64,000 nucleotides of DNA from Sciurus carolinensis. Its lineage: Eukaryota > Chordata > Mammalia > Rodentia > Sciuridae. Positions 25,644 to 38,481 of this stretch are shown here, piece by piece (within the stretch, counting starts at the first letter, position 1; every line of letters begins with the position of its first letter). The stretch is from positions 74,293,440 to 74,357,439 of the forward strand of contig NC_062232.1 of NCBI RefSeq assembly GCF_902686445.1, read 5' to 3'. The notes beneath the pieces were generated by a model, which ran no database searches, was not told the origin of the DNA, and saw only the letters and a list, made by a program, of their open reading frames with translations. The position numbers were made by a program, and so were the translations under genes.

Positions 25644-28139
25644 GGTCAGAATATTTTTGGGCTTGATGTCATAGAAACACCAGAAGGAGACAAGATGCCA
25701 CAACTGATTGTTCAAAAGGAGTTAGATAGGGAAGAGAAGGATACCTATGTAATGAAAGTAAAAGTCGAAGATGGCGGCTTTCCTCAAAGATCCAGTACTG
25801 CTATTTTGCAAGTAAGTGTTGCTGATACAAATGACAACCGCCCAGTATTCAAGGAGAAGGAAATTGAGGTCAGTATACCAGAAAATGCTCCTGTAGGTAC
25901 TTCAGTGACACAGCTCCATGCCACAGATGCTGACATAGGTGAAAATGCCAAGATTCACTTCTATTTCAGCAATCTAGTCTCCAACATTGCCAAGAGATTA
26001 TTTCACCTTAACACCACCACTGGACTCATCACAGTCAAAGAACCACTAGATAGGGAAGAATCAGCAAGTCATAAGTTACTGGTTTTAGCAAGTGATGGTG
26101 GATCAATGCCAGCAAGAGCGATGGTGCTGGTAAATGTTACAGATATCAATGATAATGTCCCATCAATTGACATAAGATACATTATCAATCCAACCAATGG
26201 CACTGTGGTTCTTTCAGAAAATGCTCCTCTCAACACCAAAGTCGCTCTCATTACTGTGATGGATAAGGATGCCGACCATAATGGTAGAGTAACATGCTTC
26301 ACAGATCATGAAGTTCCTTTCAGATTAAGGCCAGTATTTAGTAATCAGTTCCTCCTGGAAACTGCTGCATACCTTGACTATGAGTCCACAAGAGAATATG
26401 CCATTAAACTACTGGCCGCAGATGCTGGCAAACCTCCTTTGAATCAGTCATCCATGCTTCTCGTCAAAGTTAAAGATGAAAATGACAATGCTCCAGTTTT
26501 CACCCAGCCTTTCATAAGTCTTTCTGTTCCTGAGAATAACTCCCCTGGCACACAGTTGACAAAAATAAGTGCAACGGATGCAGACAGTGGACGTAATGCT
26601 GAAATCAGTTACCTGCTGGGTACTGATGCTCCATCTGAATTCAACCTGGATCATCGTACAGGCATTCTCACTGCAGTGAAGAAATTAGATAGAGAAAAAC
26701 AGGAAAAATATTATTTCACTGTTCTTGCAAAAGATAATGGGATGCCACCCTTAATGACCAATGCCACAGTCTTAGTAACCGTCCTTGATCAGAATGATAA
26801 CAGCCCAATTTTCACTCACAATGAGTACAACTTCTATGTCCCAGAAAACCTTCCAAGACATGGCACAGTAGGATTAATCACTGTAACTGATCCTGATTAT
26901 GGGGAGAATTCTGCAGTCACTCTCTCCATTTTAGATGTGAATGATGATTTCACTATTGATCCACAGACTGGTGTCATTAGGCCTAATATTTCATTTGATC
27001 GAGAAAAACAAGAATCTTACACTTTCTATGTAAAGGCTGAAGATGGCGGTAGGATATCACGCTCTTCAACTGCAAAAGTAACCATAAATGTAGTTGATGT
27101 CAATGACAACAAACCAGTTTTTGTTGTCCCTCCTTCCAACTACTCTTATGAACTGGTTCTCCCATCCACTAATCCAGGCACAGTGGTCTTTAAGGTAGTT
27201 GCCATTGACAATGACACTGGCATGAATGCAGAGCTTCGCTACAGCATTGTAGGAGGAAACACAAAGGGACTGTTTGTAATTGACCAAACAACTGGCAACA
27301 TCACACTAAAGGAGAAATGTGTGGTTGCAGACCTTGGTTTACACAGATTGGTAGTCAAAGCTAAGGATTTAGGACAACCTGATTCTCTCTTCAATGTTGT
27401 AATTGTCAATCTGTTTGTGAATGAGTCAGTGACCAATGCTACACTCATTCATGAATTGGTGCGCAAAAGCATTGAAGCGCCAGCAACCCAAAATATTGAG
27501 ACAGCTGATGCATCTTCACCAACCAGTGACTATGTCAAGATCATGGTTGCCATTGTTGCTGGCACTATAACTGTTATACTAGTGATTTTTATCACTGCTG
27601 TAGTAAGATGTCGCCAATCACCACACCTTAAGGCCGCTCAGAAAAACAAGCAGAATTCTGAATGGGTTACTCCAAACCCAGAAAACAGGCAGATGATAAT
27701 GATGAAGAAAAAGAAGAAGAAGAAGAAGAAGCATGCCCCTAAGAACTTGCTGCTTAACTTTGTCACTATTGAAGAAACAAAGGCAGATGATGCTGACAAT
27801 GATAGAAACAGTGTCACACTAGACCTTCCCATTGAACTGGAAGAGCAAACCATGGGCAAGTACAACTGGGGCACTACGCCTACTACCTTCAAGCCTGACA
27901 GCCCTGATTTGGCCCGACACTACAAATCTGCCTCTCCACAGCCAGCTTTCCAGATTCAGCCTGAAACACCCCTGAATTCAAAGCACCACATCATCCAGGA
28001 ACTGCCTCTTGATAACACCTTTGTGGCCTGTGATTCCATCTCCAAGTGTTCCTCTAGCAGTTCTGATCCCTACAGTGTTTCTGAGTGCAGCTATCCAGTG
28101 ACAACCTTCAAGACCCCTGTGTCTGTACACACCAGACCG
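25644..28139 (+). CDS. PCDH11X: PCDH11X large coding exon: EC2 end to cytoplasmic tail
   Basis: Protocadherin 11 X-linked is a single-pass membrane protein of neurons that mediates calcium-dependent homophilic adhesion. The exon is 2496 bp (832 codons, phase 0 at both ends) and the frame is intact. Counting from the Met codon at 25695, cadherin repeats end at the DxNDN calcium motifs D44 (EC2), D150 (EC3), D261 (EC4), D365 (EC5) and D468 (EC6). EC7 runs to about residue 590 and lacks the terminal DxNDN, as is usual for the last repeat. LDRE, DADxG and PEN motifs recur in EC3-EC6. A hydrophobic helix at about 616-637 is followed by RCR, a lysine run and the delta-1 type cytoplasmic stretch containing [19 protein letters not shown]. 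The Met at 25695 is internal: 17 further residues (GQNIFGLDV...) precede it in the same exon. EC1 and the signal peptide are on exons outside the window. The match to PCDH11X rests on remembered family sequence; a Y copy is a hominid peculiarity, so the X copy is expected. Confidence 0.96.
27705..27731 (+). repeat. PCDH11X: In-frame AAG/AAA tract encoding a juxtamembrane lysine run
   Basis: Nine codons (all AAG except the second, AAA) encode polylysine about 35 residues after the membrane helix. They follow a Met-rich motif (QMIMM) and precede His-Ala-Pro-Lys. The lysine run is a known feature of PCDH11; the triplet purity makes it a coding microsatellite. Confidence 0.85.
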
Positions 28140-28145
28140 GTAGGT
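28137..28145 (+). promoter_or_regulatory. PCDH11X: 5' splice site (donor) of the PCDH11X exon, CCG|GTAGGT
   Basis: The exon ends after Thr-Arg-Pro. The intron starts GTAGGT, which fits the consensus at +1, +2, +3, +5 and +6, but the exon bases CCG fit poorly except for the last G. A moderate donor of this kind is consistent with occasional skipping, which would give the short C-terminus. The next coding exon is not seen in the following 36 kb. Confidence 0.7.
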
Positions 28146-28163
28146 AATCCAATTTCTAACTGA
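28140..28163 (+). CDS. PCDH11X: Alternative short PCDH11X C-terminus (read-through of the 5' splice site)
   Basis: If the donor at 28140 is not spliced, the frame continues with Val-Gly-Asn-Pro-Ile-Ser-Asn and stops at TGA 28161-28163. Human PCDH11 has a short isoform that departs from the long one at the same Thr-Arg-Pro and continues with Val-Gly and a few residues. The squirrel-like tail is similar in length and start but not in its last residues. This product would keep the adhesion domain, membrane helix and proximal tail but lose the distal tail with the RRVTF phosphatase-binding motif known in delta-1 protocadherins. The human comparison is from memory; expression here is inference. 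Confidence 0.6.
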   Translation, partial: VGNPISN

Positions 28164-28507
28164 CTTTTCTAACTTTATTTTCTTCTTATTTTCAGTTGAT
28201 ATAGAACTTTACAGAATCTATTGACTTCAAAGAGGGATCAAAACAATCATATTGTACGGCAACATCCAAATAGATATATGAATTCAATTAAGTTTGAGAG
28301 AAAACCAGAACAAAATGACTGTTTATTATAGGAAAAATGGGTGCAGAATGATGATTATAATAGGGGGACAGTTTTGTCTATAGATGGCAGTATGATGCTT
28401 TTTGCTACAAAATATGCCAGGAAACCTCCATAACAAGGGTTGCGGTAGCACTGTCTTCACTACCGCTGTGAATTGAGGATCAGAAAGGTCTGGGAAACCT
28501 ACCACAC

Positions 28508-28513
28508 AATAAA
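28508..28513 (+). promoter_or_regulatory. Possible proximal poly(A) hexamer AATAAA
   Basis: This AATAAA lies 345 bases after the read-through stop and is followed by gcttttt. No clear GT-rich element follows, so it is only a candidate for a short 3' UTR form. Confidence 0.25.
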
Positions 28514-31500
28514 GCTTTTTAGAATCTGATAAACAGATTTTAACACTAACGATGTTGAGAATTCCAGTTTCACTTGGGAAAAGGTAATTAAATGGCACCA
28601 ATTTATCCTCCCACCCATAATCCATCATGCCTACAGGTCTCCACAAAGAAGAATCTGCAGATGAGAAACTCAAAATTATTTTGGTACATCAAATCTATAT
28701 TCACACAATATAGCAATAATGTGATTTGAAAACAAAGGATGCTCATTCTCAATTTCAAACCAGAGAATGAAATGCATATGAGATTTCTATTTTAGGTAAC
28801 CAGTTAAATATGTGAGTATTCATGAAAAGTATTCAGAGCCCTTCAGGAGACATTCTCAAAAGATAATGCCTTTTGGAAAATTGAGTATGTTTGCTTTCTC
28901 TTTTGGGCAGGAAGGGAAATAAGAGCATATTAAGACCCAAGAAATCTGTGCAAACTTAGTTTAAAATTCAATTCATTTAAGGAAAAAAGAATTTATGCAG
29001 TGTTTTCTAAAATCTATATTCCATAGAGCAATGAATACAATTTTTTCTAGAAATTCTTGAGTATATTAAAATAGTTTTTTTCTTAATAAAGTTAAGTGAT
29101 AGAATTTATCTATATTTTTCTTTCAAAGTCATACCACATGTTGAGTTTATCATTTTGTCTATATAGCTCTTAGAAAAACATTGCTCTATTTTAGTAAATA
29201 GTTTTGAAAACATATTAAGGATTAATAAAATGATTGCAATGGGAAAGTCAAAAGAGATTCCCTCTCATCAAAATCTAGAAATATTAAAGGAGTCTTCCAC
29301 ATTCAAGATTATAGTGCAAATAATTTACTGTGATTTTGGAAATTGTTCTAAGAATGGAGATCGTTTGAGGATATGCATAACTTGAATCTTTCTCTTTACA
29401 TCACACAGAGAACGTAAGGAACTAATTCACTTGTGAGTGCATTTTTTCCCAATAGATCCATAACTAAGTGGTAAAATAGAACCATAGGCTCTGTGTACAG
29501 TTCCTATTATACTTTGAATGCATTTGTACGTCAGCAGTTACTTTTAAACTTCTGATGAGTTCCATGTTTCTCTGCATTTATTGTTGGATCTTACATGGGG
29601 GACAAACATAATAGATGCTTGACATCTCCTCAGGTTGTGTTTTTGTTTATACTTAATGATTCAAGAGGTCACTCTCATTTTCTAATTCTTATCATTATTC
29701 TCTTACTAGAGACATTACTCAACAGTAAGGTATTCTTTATTAATAACACTTTATGTGTGATGCATATCCTGATAATTTTTTTTTCCAGGCTAAACCTGTG
29801 ACTTTCTTAAAACAGTATATAAATGATGGGGTTTGTGAATTACATTTGTAGCTTATCTTTTTAATAGACTGGCTTATGAAATTACTTAATACAGCAAATT
29901 CTGATATCAACTCTTTATGAAGGTTCACATATATTTTATGAGCTACACTATTTTTACTTGAGTCTATGACCATACAGTAAAGAAGGCATGGATGAAGAAA
30001 AAATAAAGTATTTCAAAATATCCTTATCTTTTCATTTTTTGTTGACAATTTGTAATTCTTAAGAAGTCAATAAAATAATTCTTTCCCATTATGGCATTTT
30101 ATCTTATACAGTGAAGAGACTTTTTCCTAAACATAGGGCAAATAGCTTCATGAGTTAGGTAAAATATGAAAAACATGTACAAATGTGAATAAGTTATTGG
30201 TCATCATTGTGTTTTTATTAATGAAAAGCACTAACAAAATCAGTGAGATATCAGGTGACTTATTTGATTTTTTTTAACATCTTAAAATTAAATAAATTGT
30301 ATGTTTTTTCATTGGCTCACAGTTGTTTCATATTCATTAGTAAATATATTTTCAACATGAATTCATGAACTTAAGCAGATTACTACTAAATATCATTTGA
30401 ATCTTTACATTTGTGCTACATTTGCAATATTCTTTACTCTCTATATACTCTTCAAGTTTTGATTAGCACCAAGAGAGAGGCATCTTATATTCACTGATAT
30501 TGCAGAATGCTAAAAGGATAAGTGAACACTGAAAGACAAATTACATATTTAAAAATTCAAATACAGCAGGTGTATTCTTTCTAAAGAAACATCATACAAA
30601 ACAGATGAAAGTGTCAGTCCATCCAATAAAATCCATTGTTCCTTAAGGAAATTCTGACAGTGAAAAAAAAATATTACTATTAACAGGAAACAGAAATATT
30701 CCAACTTATTTTAAACAAAGCAAGAAAATAAAATTTTAAAAGGAGGTTTTGCAGTGATATTTACATTTAGTTTATTACTCATTCAATTAGGAAAATGCAT
30801 GTAGAGAAATAAAGGGACTCTAGTATTTGTAAGATACAGGGACTTTCCATAAATTTTATATTTTCAAAAAGGTATTAAATACTTTTGTCAGACTTTTTCT
30901 ACTCTGGAGTTCAGTAAAAAATGTGAACCATTCATTATATAGAAGTGCATCCATTACATGAAGCCATCTATACCTGGGGAAGGGTCCTCTTTGACATAAG
31001 TTTCTACATGTATGATGGAAGGCATTTTTGTATATATTGTAGTAGAAATGTAAAACATGAAATTAAGATTATTTCACCTATTAATTTCTATTAACAACTT
31101 TCAGAGCAAGCAGGTAACATTTGGTTTGTATGACCCTAGAAAAACAATAAATAAATATAACTACTTTAGAATTGGTTTCATTAATTTTCATACGGAAGAA
31201 GATATATTACCAAGACAAGTCTTGCTTAACATAACTCCTCCATTAAAATATGTGAACACTTTGCATTTAAAAAACAGAGAGGAGAATTAAATGAAAGCAC
31301 CATTTTTGAGGGCCTTCTATATATTAGTCACTGTCTTAGATATATATTCGAAGTATTCCATTTTCCCCCTCCAAAAAAATATTCTGACAAATTTTTGTGA
31401 TTTGAATTGAAATGGTTTTGCAATTTCAGAAATAATGTAAAAATGGTAAAATTTTGGAAAATTATAATTCATGGATGAAATCATGTGGTAGATATGTGAT

Positions 31501-33495
31501 ACATCGATTTGAAAAATAACAACAAGCTGAACTGGTCTGAAATAGGGTTAGTATTAACTATTATTAAGTTCAGTAACTTTGATTCTGTACACATATTTTG
31601 GTATGTGAATTTAGCCATGTAGCATGCTTGGCAAATAAGATTCCTAGAACACAAGCATCTGATTTTGATAACATGTTATTTTTCTTGTCCTAGACTGATT
31701 CCAGGACATCAACTATTGAAATCTGCAGTGAGATATAACTTTCTAGGAATAACATAATTATATTTCTTTCCCCCCCAAATTCAGTAATTTGTGATTTCAA
31801 AATTTGAGTAAGACTATAAATTTTGTAATCCGTATTTCCCATTATAACAGCAAGCAAAACGAAAACCACCTTAAAAATAATGTCCCAGTGAACCTTACTG
31901 GGAACCTGGGAAATAAAGCAAGGATTCAGCTTTGCTTCTGGAAATTGAAATTTAAAATTTATAGAAGAAACAATGCATTAAAATAACTGACTTCTATCAT
32001 GCTATTTCTCTCTTTGCTTGCTCTGAATGTCAATGACTGTGATGTAATATAATTCTGTCTTGGTGTACACACTGATGGTTAATATATCAGTCATGAAACA
32101 TGGAATTACTTGCCCTGATTGCTGAAGAGTTTAAACATCTCTGGGAGTTTGGAAGTGAAGCTGAACACTCCAAGCTACCCTCTGGAAGGTGTCCAGGGCA
32201 AGAGATTTTTTTTAAGACCAGCAAACAAACAAACCAAACTAGAAAACCTTTAGTCCAATGTTTTGAAAATATGCACTAATATAATATTTTTTGCTAAGAA
32301 AATCATTGTAATTACCTACAACTCTGTTTAAAAGTTGGATGATAGAAAATAAATTTTGGGGAATTTTTTGTTTATTATTACATGGTCCAACTACATTAAC
32401 CATTAAGCAGATTATTTTTGCTGTCATCCTGTTTACTTTTCCTACAAATATTTAGACAGAAAGAAGTTCTTTATATTTCCTCTATTGAAAGGAGAATGTA
32501 AGGTTCTTTATACTCCCTGGTATTTGAGGGGAAATGCAAAGATATTTCTTGTATTATGAAATATAACTACAGTCATCTGAGGGTGGAAACAAGCATGAGA
32601 TTGGGTATTTCAAAAATGATTATATCTTAATTTTGAAACTACTTAGGAAAATATAAGGCACTACATTGACATTTAGATTTTTAATTTTCTGACATTAAAT
32701 TACTGAATATATATCATTGCTTTGAGTAATTTGTTTGCTAAAATTTACTCACTTTATATAGTATTTCAGTTACCTCACTTCCTATACAAATGAATAAATG
32801 CCTCAATTTGGGTGTACATTATATTTTATTGAAGAACAAATGACATGTTTCCATTCATGCTATTTCTTTAAACTGCTTTCAACCTACTAACATTACTAAG
32901 AATATTTTTAAAAACATAACTTCATAGGACATAAAGGGAGTATAAAGGACCCTTATAGTCATGACATAACATGCTTCCTGAATTTTCACTCAAATTCTTA
33001 TTATGTATCATTTCACCTTGAGTAATGTGAGGAAAATTTGTTCTGTTATGTATGTATATTAAAATTAGCATATTATTTGAAGTGTTCTTTGATGTAAAGG
33101 TATTTAGAAGACATTAATGCTCTATTTAGTCCTTTAAATTGTATAATTCTTGGATATGTGATATATAGGTAATATTTTAAACAAGTTTCTGGTAAAATTT
33201 ATGTTCCCATTGACTCAATATACAATCCTTTGTACTTCCAATGATGTCAAGTTCTTTGAAGATATGCGTTATCTGGCTGTTAAAACATTATGTTGTTGAT
33301 TAAAGCAAGTGTGAGTGTAACTACTTATGGTAATGAGAAATGTCATGTAAGGTGCAATATTATATTATATACATACAAACAACTGATGTGGAAAAATATT
33401 TACTAGTAAAACTTACCTTTGTACAACTTCCTTGTGTAGAACAACTTTATAGTGCTACCCCATTCCTTCTTGATAAATATTTCAGTTTAATTCAA

Positions 33496-33555
33496 ATCAT
33501 TTAAAAAGGAATATAAAAGTTAAGGATCATTTATAAAAGGAATATAAAAGTTAAG
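33496..33555. repeat. 30-bp tandem duplication
   Basis: Two near-identical units (atcattta...gttaag) lie head to tail and differ by about one base change and one indel. Confidence 0.85.
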
Positions 33556-35516
33556 CCAACTTAATATACCCCTAATATCATTGCCCTGCAGGTACTAAGA
33601 TATACCAGTAGTGGGAGTTTCTAAAATCCATATCTCAACTTAAGTGTAAATAACATGATACGGCACCAAAACAGGCCTCCCATAATATCCTACCATGACT
33701 TCATGACCATTTATGTATGAAATTATTATATAAGTGCATTTTAAATGCTTGTATCATGACTACCTTGGTCTCTCCTTTTCTACACACTCTTTGAGTTAAG
33801 GGGAGACCTACTTTGGTGACCCTTCCTTTATGACCACATGAAAATAACTCCTAATTGTTCCTTTGTATGTGTAAAGATGAAAATATCTTGAAATTTTTAT
33901 GTGCAGATTCATTAAAACATCTCTCAATAATTTTATAATTGTTGTCTTTGCAGATGATGAAAATAGAAAATTTATTTTAAAAACTGTAAGTGACTCCATC
34001 TCTCAGAATGCAGCTTCTGTGAGAAAGGAACCTCTAAAATGATTTCCTTCCAGATATTTGTGCTACAATATTTACTCATATAAACCAATGATAACTAAGA
34101 TTTAACAATATTTAATATAAATTGAATTATAAATGAAAATAGATACCACTTATGACTATGAACTATTCTTGGTCTATCCTTTCCTTGTGTCTGAGGGAAT
34201 ATTTACATTTGAGAACTATATGCAAGGCACTGAAACAAGTTTTCTACAAAAGCCAAATAGGAAAAAAATACATATCTCCACACTTGGTTTCATCTTAGCA
34301 TTTGGTTGGCTGGTATATGCAACTGAATTGTCATAATTATTACATGCTTTCCATACACTTTGTGTCGAAGTTAATGGATTTGTGGAATATTTTCAGTGAA
34401 GTGTCCTTGAAAGTCTGTCTGATTCTTATCTTAGTCAATGAATATAGAAAGATAGCAAATCTAAGACTTATCATCATAAATAAATAAAAGTAACTTTTAG
34501 TGAACCTGTTCTACTGAATCATAAGTAGACTATCTAATTGGTAAGCTACAATGTACTGTATACTTTCCTCCCTGAAAGCATGCTAAAAAGTATTTTCTTT
34601 TGGATAAAATTCACAATATATATCTTGAAAACAGTGAAGTACTTTCCCTTATTTTACCTGAAATACAAAAATTATATTTTAAAACCAAGATATTTAAGCC
34701 ATTATATTTCTTAAATTATTATGTTCAGTGATGCATATCTAAAATTTATACAATAATTTAAATTCAGTATATTAGGCTTTATGTGTCTTCTGTTCTCTGT
34801 TGACTCTCCCATCCACATTTATCAATAAAAATGAATAAAACTCAAAATAATTTTTAAAAGATGAATTTAGATACACTCACTGATTGTTCTGAATAATATT
34901 TACTAAGGATTTAATTTAAATACAAAATACTACTGCCTCATTTTACTGTTTAGTCACTTGCACTTTTCACTATTTAATTAGATGTTGTAATCATGTGTCC
35001 AGCAGGTGTAATGTGAGACATGATATCACAAAAATAAGACAGGACAACAAGATCTTAAGAAATATTTTATGAACTTAAGTCATACTTCATAAATGCTTCC
35101 TATAGGTGCTCTTTTGCAATATACATGTTTTTAAGATTTTGTGAATCTTAGTTTTTTGTTTAAATATCATTTAGACTTAATTTTCTAGCTTATTCATTGG
35201 TGCTGTAATAACATAGAATTCTGTGCTACATATAATTAGTGTTTTTTTTAAAGAACTAATGTGCAGTTTGTTTTTTCATGTATTATGGGTGTTCATATAT
35301 GACATCCATGGTTTAATTTGGTTTTTAGAATTAGGAATAGATTTTTTAAATTCTGGAGTAGCCATAGGCTTTCATTTTTTATTGCACATATAATACACAT
35401 TTGTCATATAATTTTTTTTAAATGTAGGTAGTTTATAGATGGATTTTCAAATTATTTGTTTTTATTTCAAGCTATATCAGTAAGTTCTTTATAACTTAGT
35501 CATTTGGTTTGAAATC

Positions 35517-35603
35517 TCTTTAACTTTTAAAAGTGGCACATTTTAAGTTTACAGAATTATTCTTTAACTTTTGAATTGGTACATTTTAAGTTTACAGAGT
35601 TAT
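35517..35603. repeat. 44-bp tandem duplication
   Basis: Two units starting tctttaactttt and sharing acattttaagtttacaga lie head to tail, with several differences in the middle. Confidence 0.85.
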
Positions 35604-35774
35604 TACTTTTGTTTTATATTATAAAGTATATATACAGAATTTTGATATGTTTTAAAGATTGACTTATGAATTTTTTTTATTTTTATAGATATGTAATTGA
35701 GCAAATTCATGTAATAATAGATTGCTTAGTTGATAGCATAATACACAACATTCTACATATCTCTGCATACATAG

Positions 35775-35814
35775 GAAACTAACTGCCTTTCAGTGAAACT
35801 AACTGCCTTTCAGT
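35775..35814. repeat. Perfect 20-bp tandem duplication
   Basis: The unit gaaactaactgcctttcagt occurs twice in a row without mismatch, so the duplication is recent or is kept. Confidence 0.95.
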
Positions 35815-37483
35815 GAAAACATCAAATCTTAATTAAAAAGCTTTTTGGGTTAAAAATTCCATCTACATTTCCACCAGAAGTTCCCTTAGCTTTAACAACC
35901 AAGTTATTTATTTCAAGAATTCTCATAACCAACTCTTACCTCTTCTGTATTCTTGATATTCTCAAATGAAATAGTTTTAACTGTCCCTTTTAAAGTGTTT
36001 AATTATATTAAATTATCCACATATGCACTGGTACCATCCAATTAGGAATAAAACTTATTGTCAAGTGAAATCAATCACATTTTATTAGTTTTAATATATT
36101 TAAATTGACGTAATAATGAAAATGAGTATTTCGATTGATGCTCTAGAAACTTTTGCACTTTTCTCCTTTATTATGGAGCCTTATATTTATTAATTATTCA
36201 TTGATTTACTTCATGAATGTTATTCTTTTTGAAATGCAGTTGACTTTTAAAATAATTTCATTTTGTCTTAAAACTTGGCAAAAATAATACATAACAAAAT
36301 AATTTTATTAGATACTCGGAGAAAATTTTAAATAGTACTACTTTTACTTGGTGGTAGTCAAAAGTAAACAAATATCAAATTCCAATGAAAAATAGTATTT
36401 ACAAAATTCATACAATAAACTTTAAAATTTATTTACTTGTTTCAATCCATATCAGATCTAACCTCAATTACAAAATCAATTCAAATCATCATTTTGATAT
36501 TGTTATAATTGGAAAGAATTGATCGATTGATTCTTGTACACAAAAATATTTCCAGAAAATCAAACATGCTCCTCACATACATATTCAGAATCACAATCTT
36601 CAAGTATTTAATAATTTAAAATAATTTTGATCATCTCTTTTGTCATGTAAACAGATATAATCTCATATTCAAGAGTGGAACAAATATACTAAAATGGAAT
36701 TGCATGGATCCTGGAAAACTACTTTATGGACTCCTAAATGAGAGACTGTATTTCATTATTATTTATAGACATTTGATCATTTTCTCATTCAGAATTACAT
36801 ATTAGTAACATTTTTTGAAAAACAATTGTACACATTATTAGTGATGTTCAGATTAAATAAGTATGGGTTTTTCACACAAATTCAGTTATTCAAGAGAAGG
36901 TGCTGAGTTCTCTTCCAGATAGGTGTCATGCTGTATCTACATGATACCAAAACATCTGGATGCAATATATAATTTTCACGCTGCCTGGTCAACCCAAGAA
37001 ATTATTTGATGTCATAATGATACAGACCTTAATAAAATCATATTTTAATAGTTTCATTTTACATAGAATGAATAGTTTGACATGATAGTAATTTCCAAAT
37101 ATTGAATAATTGATAATATTTTAAAAACAAAATTTCACATGGTGCTACAATTTCACTCTACATTTATAAATATTTGTTGTTTATAAGGTTACATACACAT
37201 TTATTTCAGAATTCACACAAATTATAGAAATGATAAGGAATATAATATTAAATCATCCTTGGTTAGAATTGAAAGATAACCATATCAAGCTCATGTATAG
37301 AAATTAATATATTTGATTGTGGGTCTTTAGGTAAAATTTGTTTTACTATGATGTCTAAGTAGTTTCTAATACAATGGGATCAAAAAGGGTTAGTGCATGT
37401 ATAAGCACACATTTGCATGTTTGTGTTTTTAAAGTTTCTAGGAGGAAAAAGTGATATAAACTTCAACCTAAAAACAGCTTTTA

Positions 37484-37553
37484 CAACTATTATGTATCTA
37501 CAGTCACAACTATTATGTATTATGTTGTGACTGTGGGGCACTGTTGTGCCCCA
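37484..37553. repeat. 22-bp duplication followed by two adjacent inverted repeats
   Basis: The 15-mer acaactattatgtat occurs at 37484 and 37506. cagtcacaa (37501-37509) pairs with ttgtgactg (37525-37533), and directly after it tggggcac (37534-37541) pairs with gtgcccca (37546-37553) around a 4-base loop. As RNA this would form two stacked hairpins. Confidence 0.8.
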
Positions 37554-38481
37554 CTTCCAAAGTATAATCATACTGTATCCCTCATATCATCCTCTATATT
37601 CTATCATTTAGTAAAGATTTTTCCTACCCAGTGCATTCTACATATGTGCTCATGTGTTTTTTCCTTTCAGTTAAGATATTTGGCTTTAATATAAAAGCAG
37701 TATTTCTCTTAGTAAAATTTTTGTTTTCTGAATGATCAAAAATTCTGTAATATTAATAATATATGTTTTAAAAGATCAAACTGTTTTTTTTTAACCTAAG
37801 CATTAAGTTCTGCTTTTGCACAAAACAAAGAAAGTTTACAATTGTCAATATGCAACTTTTTCTCAGTTGGTATAACTAAAACATAAAAATAAAATTCCAT
37901 TAACACAATCACATTTATTTTGCATTAACACTTTAATTTTATACTTATGAAAACAAGAGAGTCCTGTGGTTCTCTGTTCATGCTCTGTACAATGTCAGAT
38001 TTGCAGTTTCATACATCTACAATTTTATTGATTTAATTTATGTTTTCATAAAGGGGTTATGGTATGGATTTACCACCATCCTATACATGCGTATATGCTT
38101 GTGTATATATAAACCCTCATTTTTGTGATCATCTAAGTGTGGACTATGGAATGACATACATCAAAGGAATTTTTATGAGAATAGGTCCAGATTTCAGATT
38201 GGGTAATGCATAAAATTTAGTTTTCTGTTTTTGAATAGAATTAGATCTAAGAATGGCAACTGAAGAAAAACTGTGTAATGTTAAAATTGTGAAAATTTAA
38301 TATACATGAGGATTTATAACTTAAATTTTTGGTTTTGCTTTGTACTTTGTAGTTGTAATTAAAAAAAATAAACAGGCTCATATGAATATGTTACAATGAA
38401 TATTATAGAGAATATTTCAACTGGAATACGTGTAGATACTAACACTTGATTGTATTTGATGTACTTTCAGTGCATAAAGTG

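Noticed and set aside
26069..26302. Minus-strand frames inside the PCDH11X exon (also 26448, 27066, 27239, 27638)
   Set aside because: Shadows of the protocadherin reading frame.
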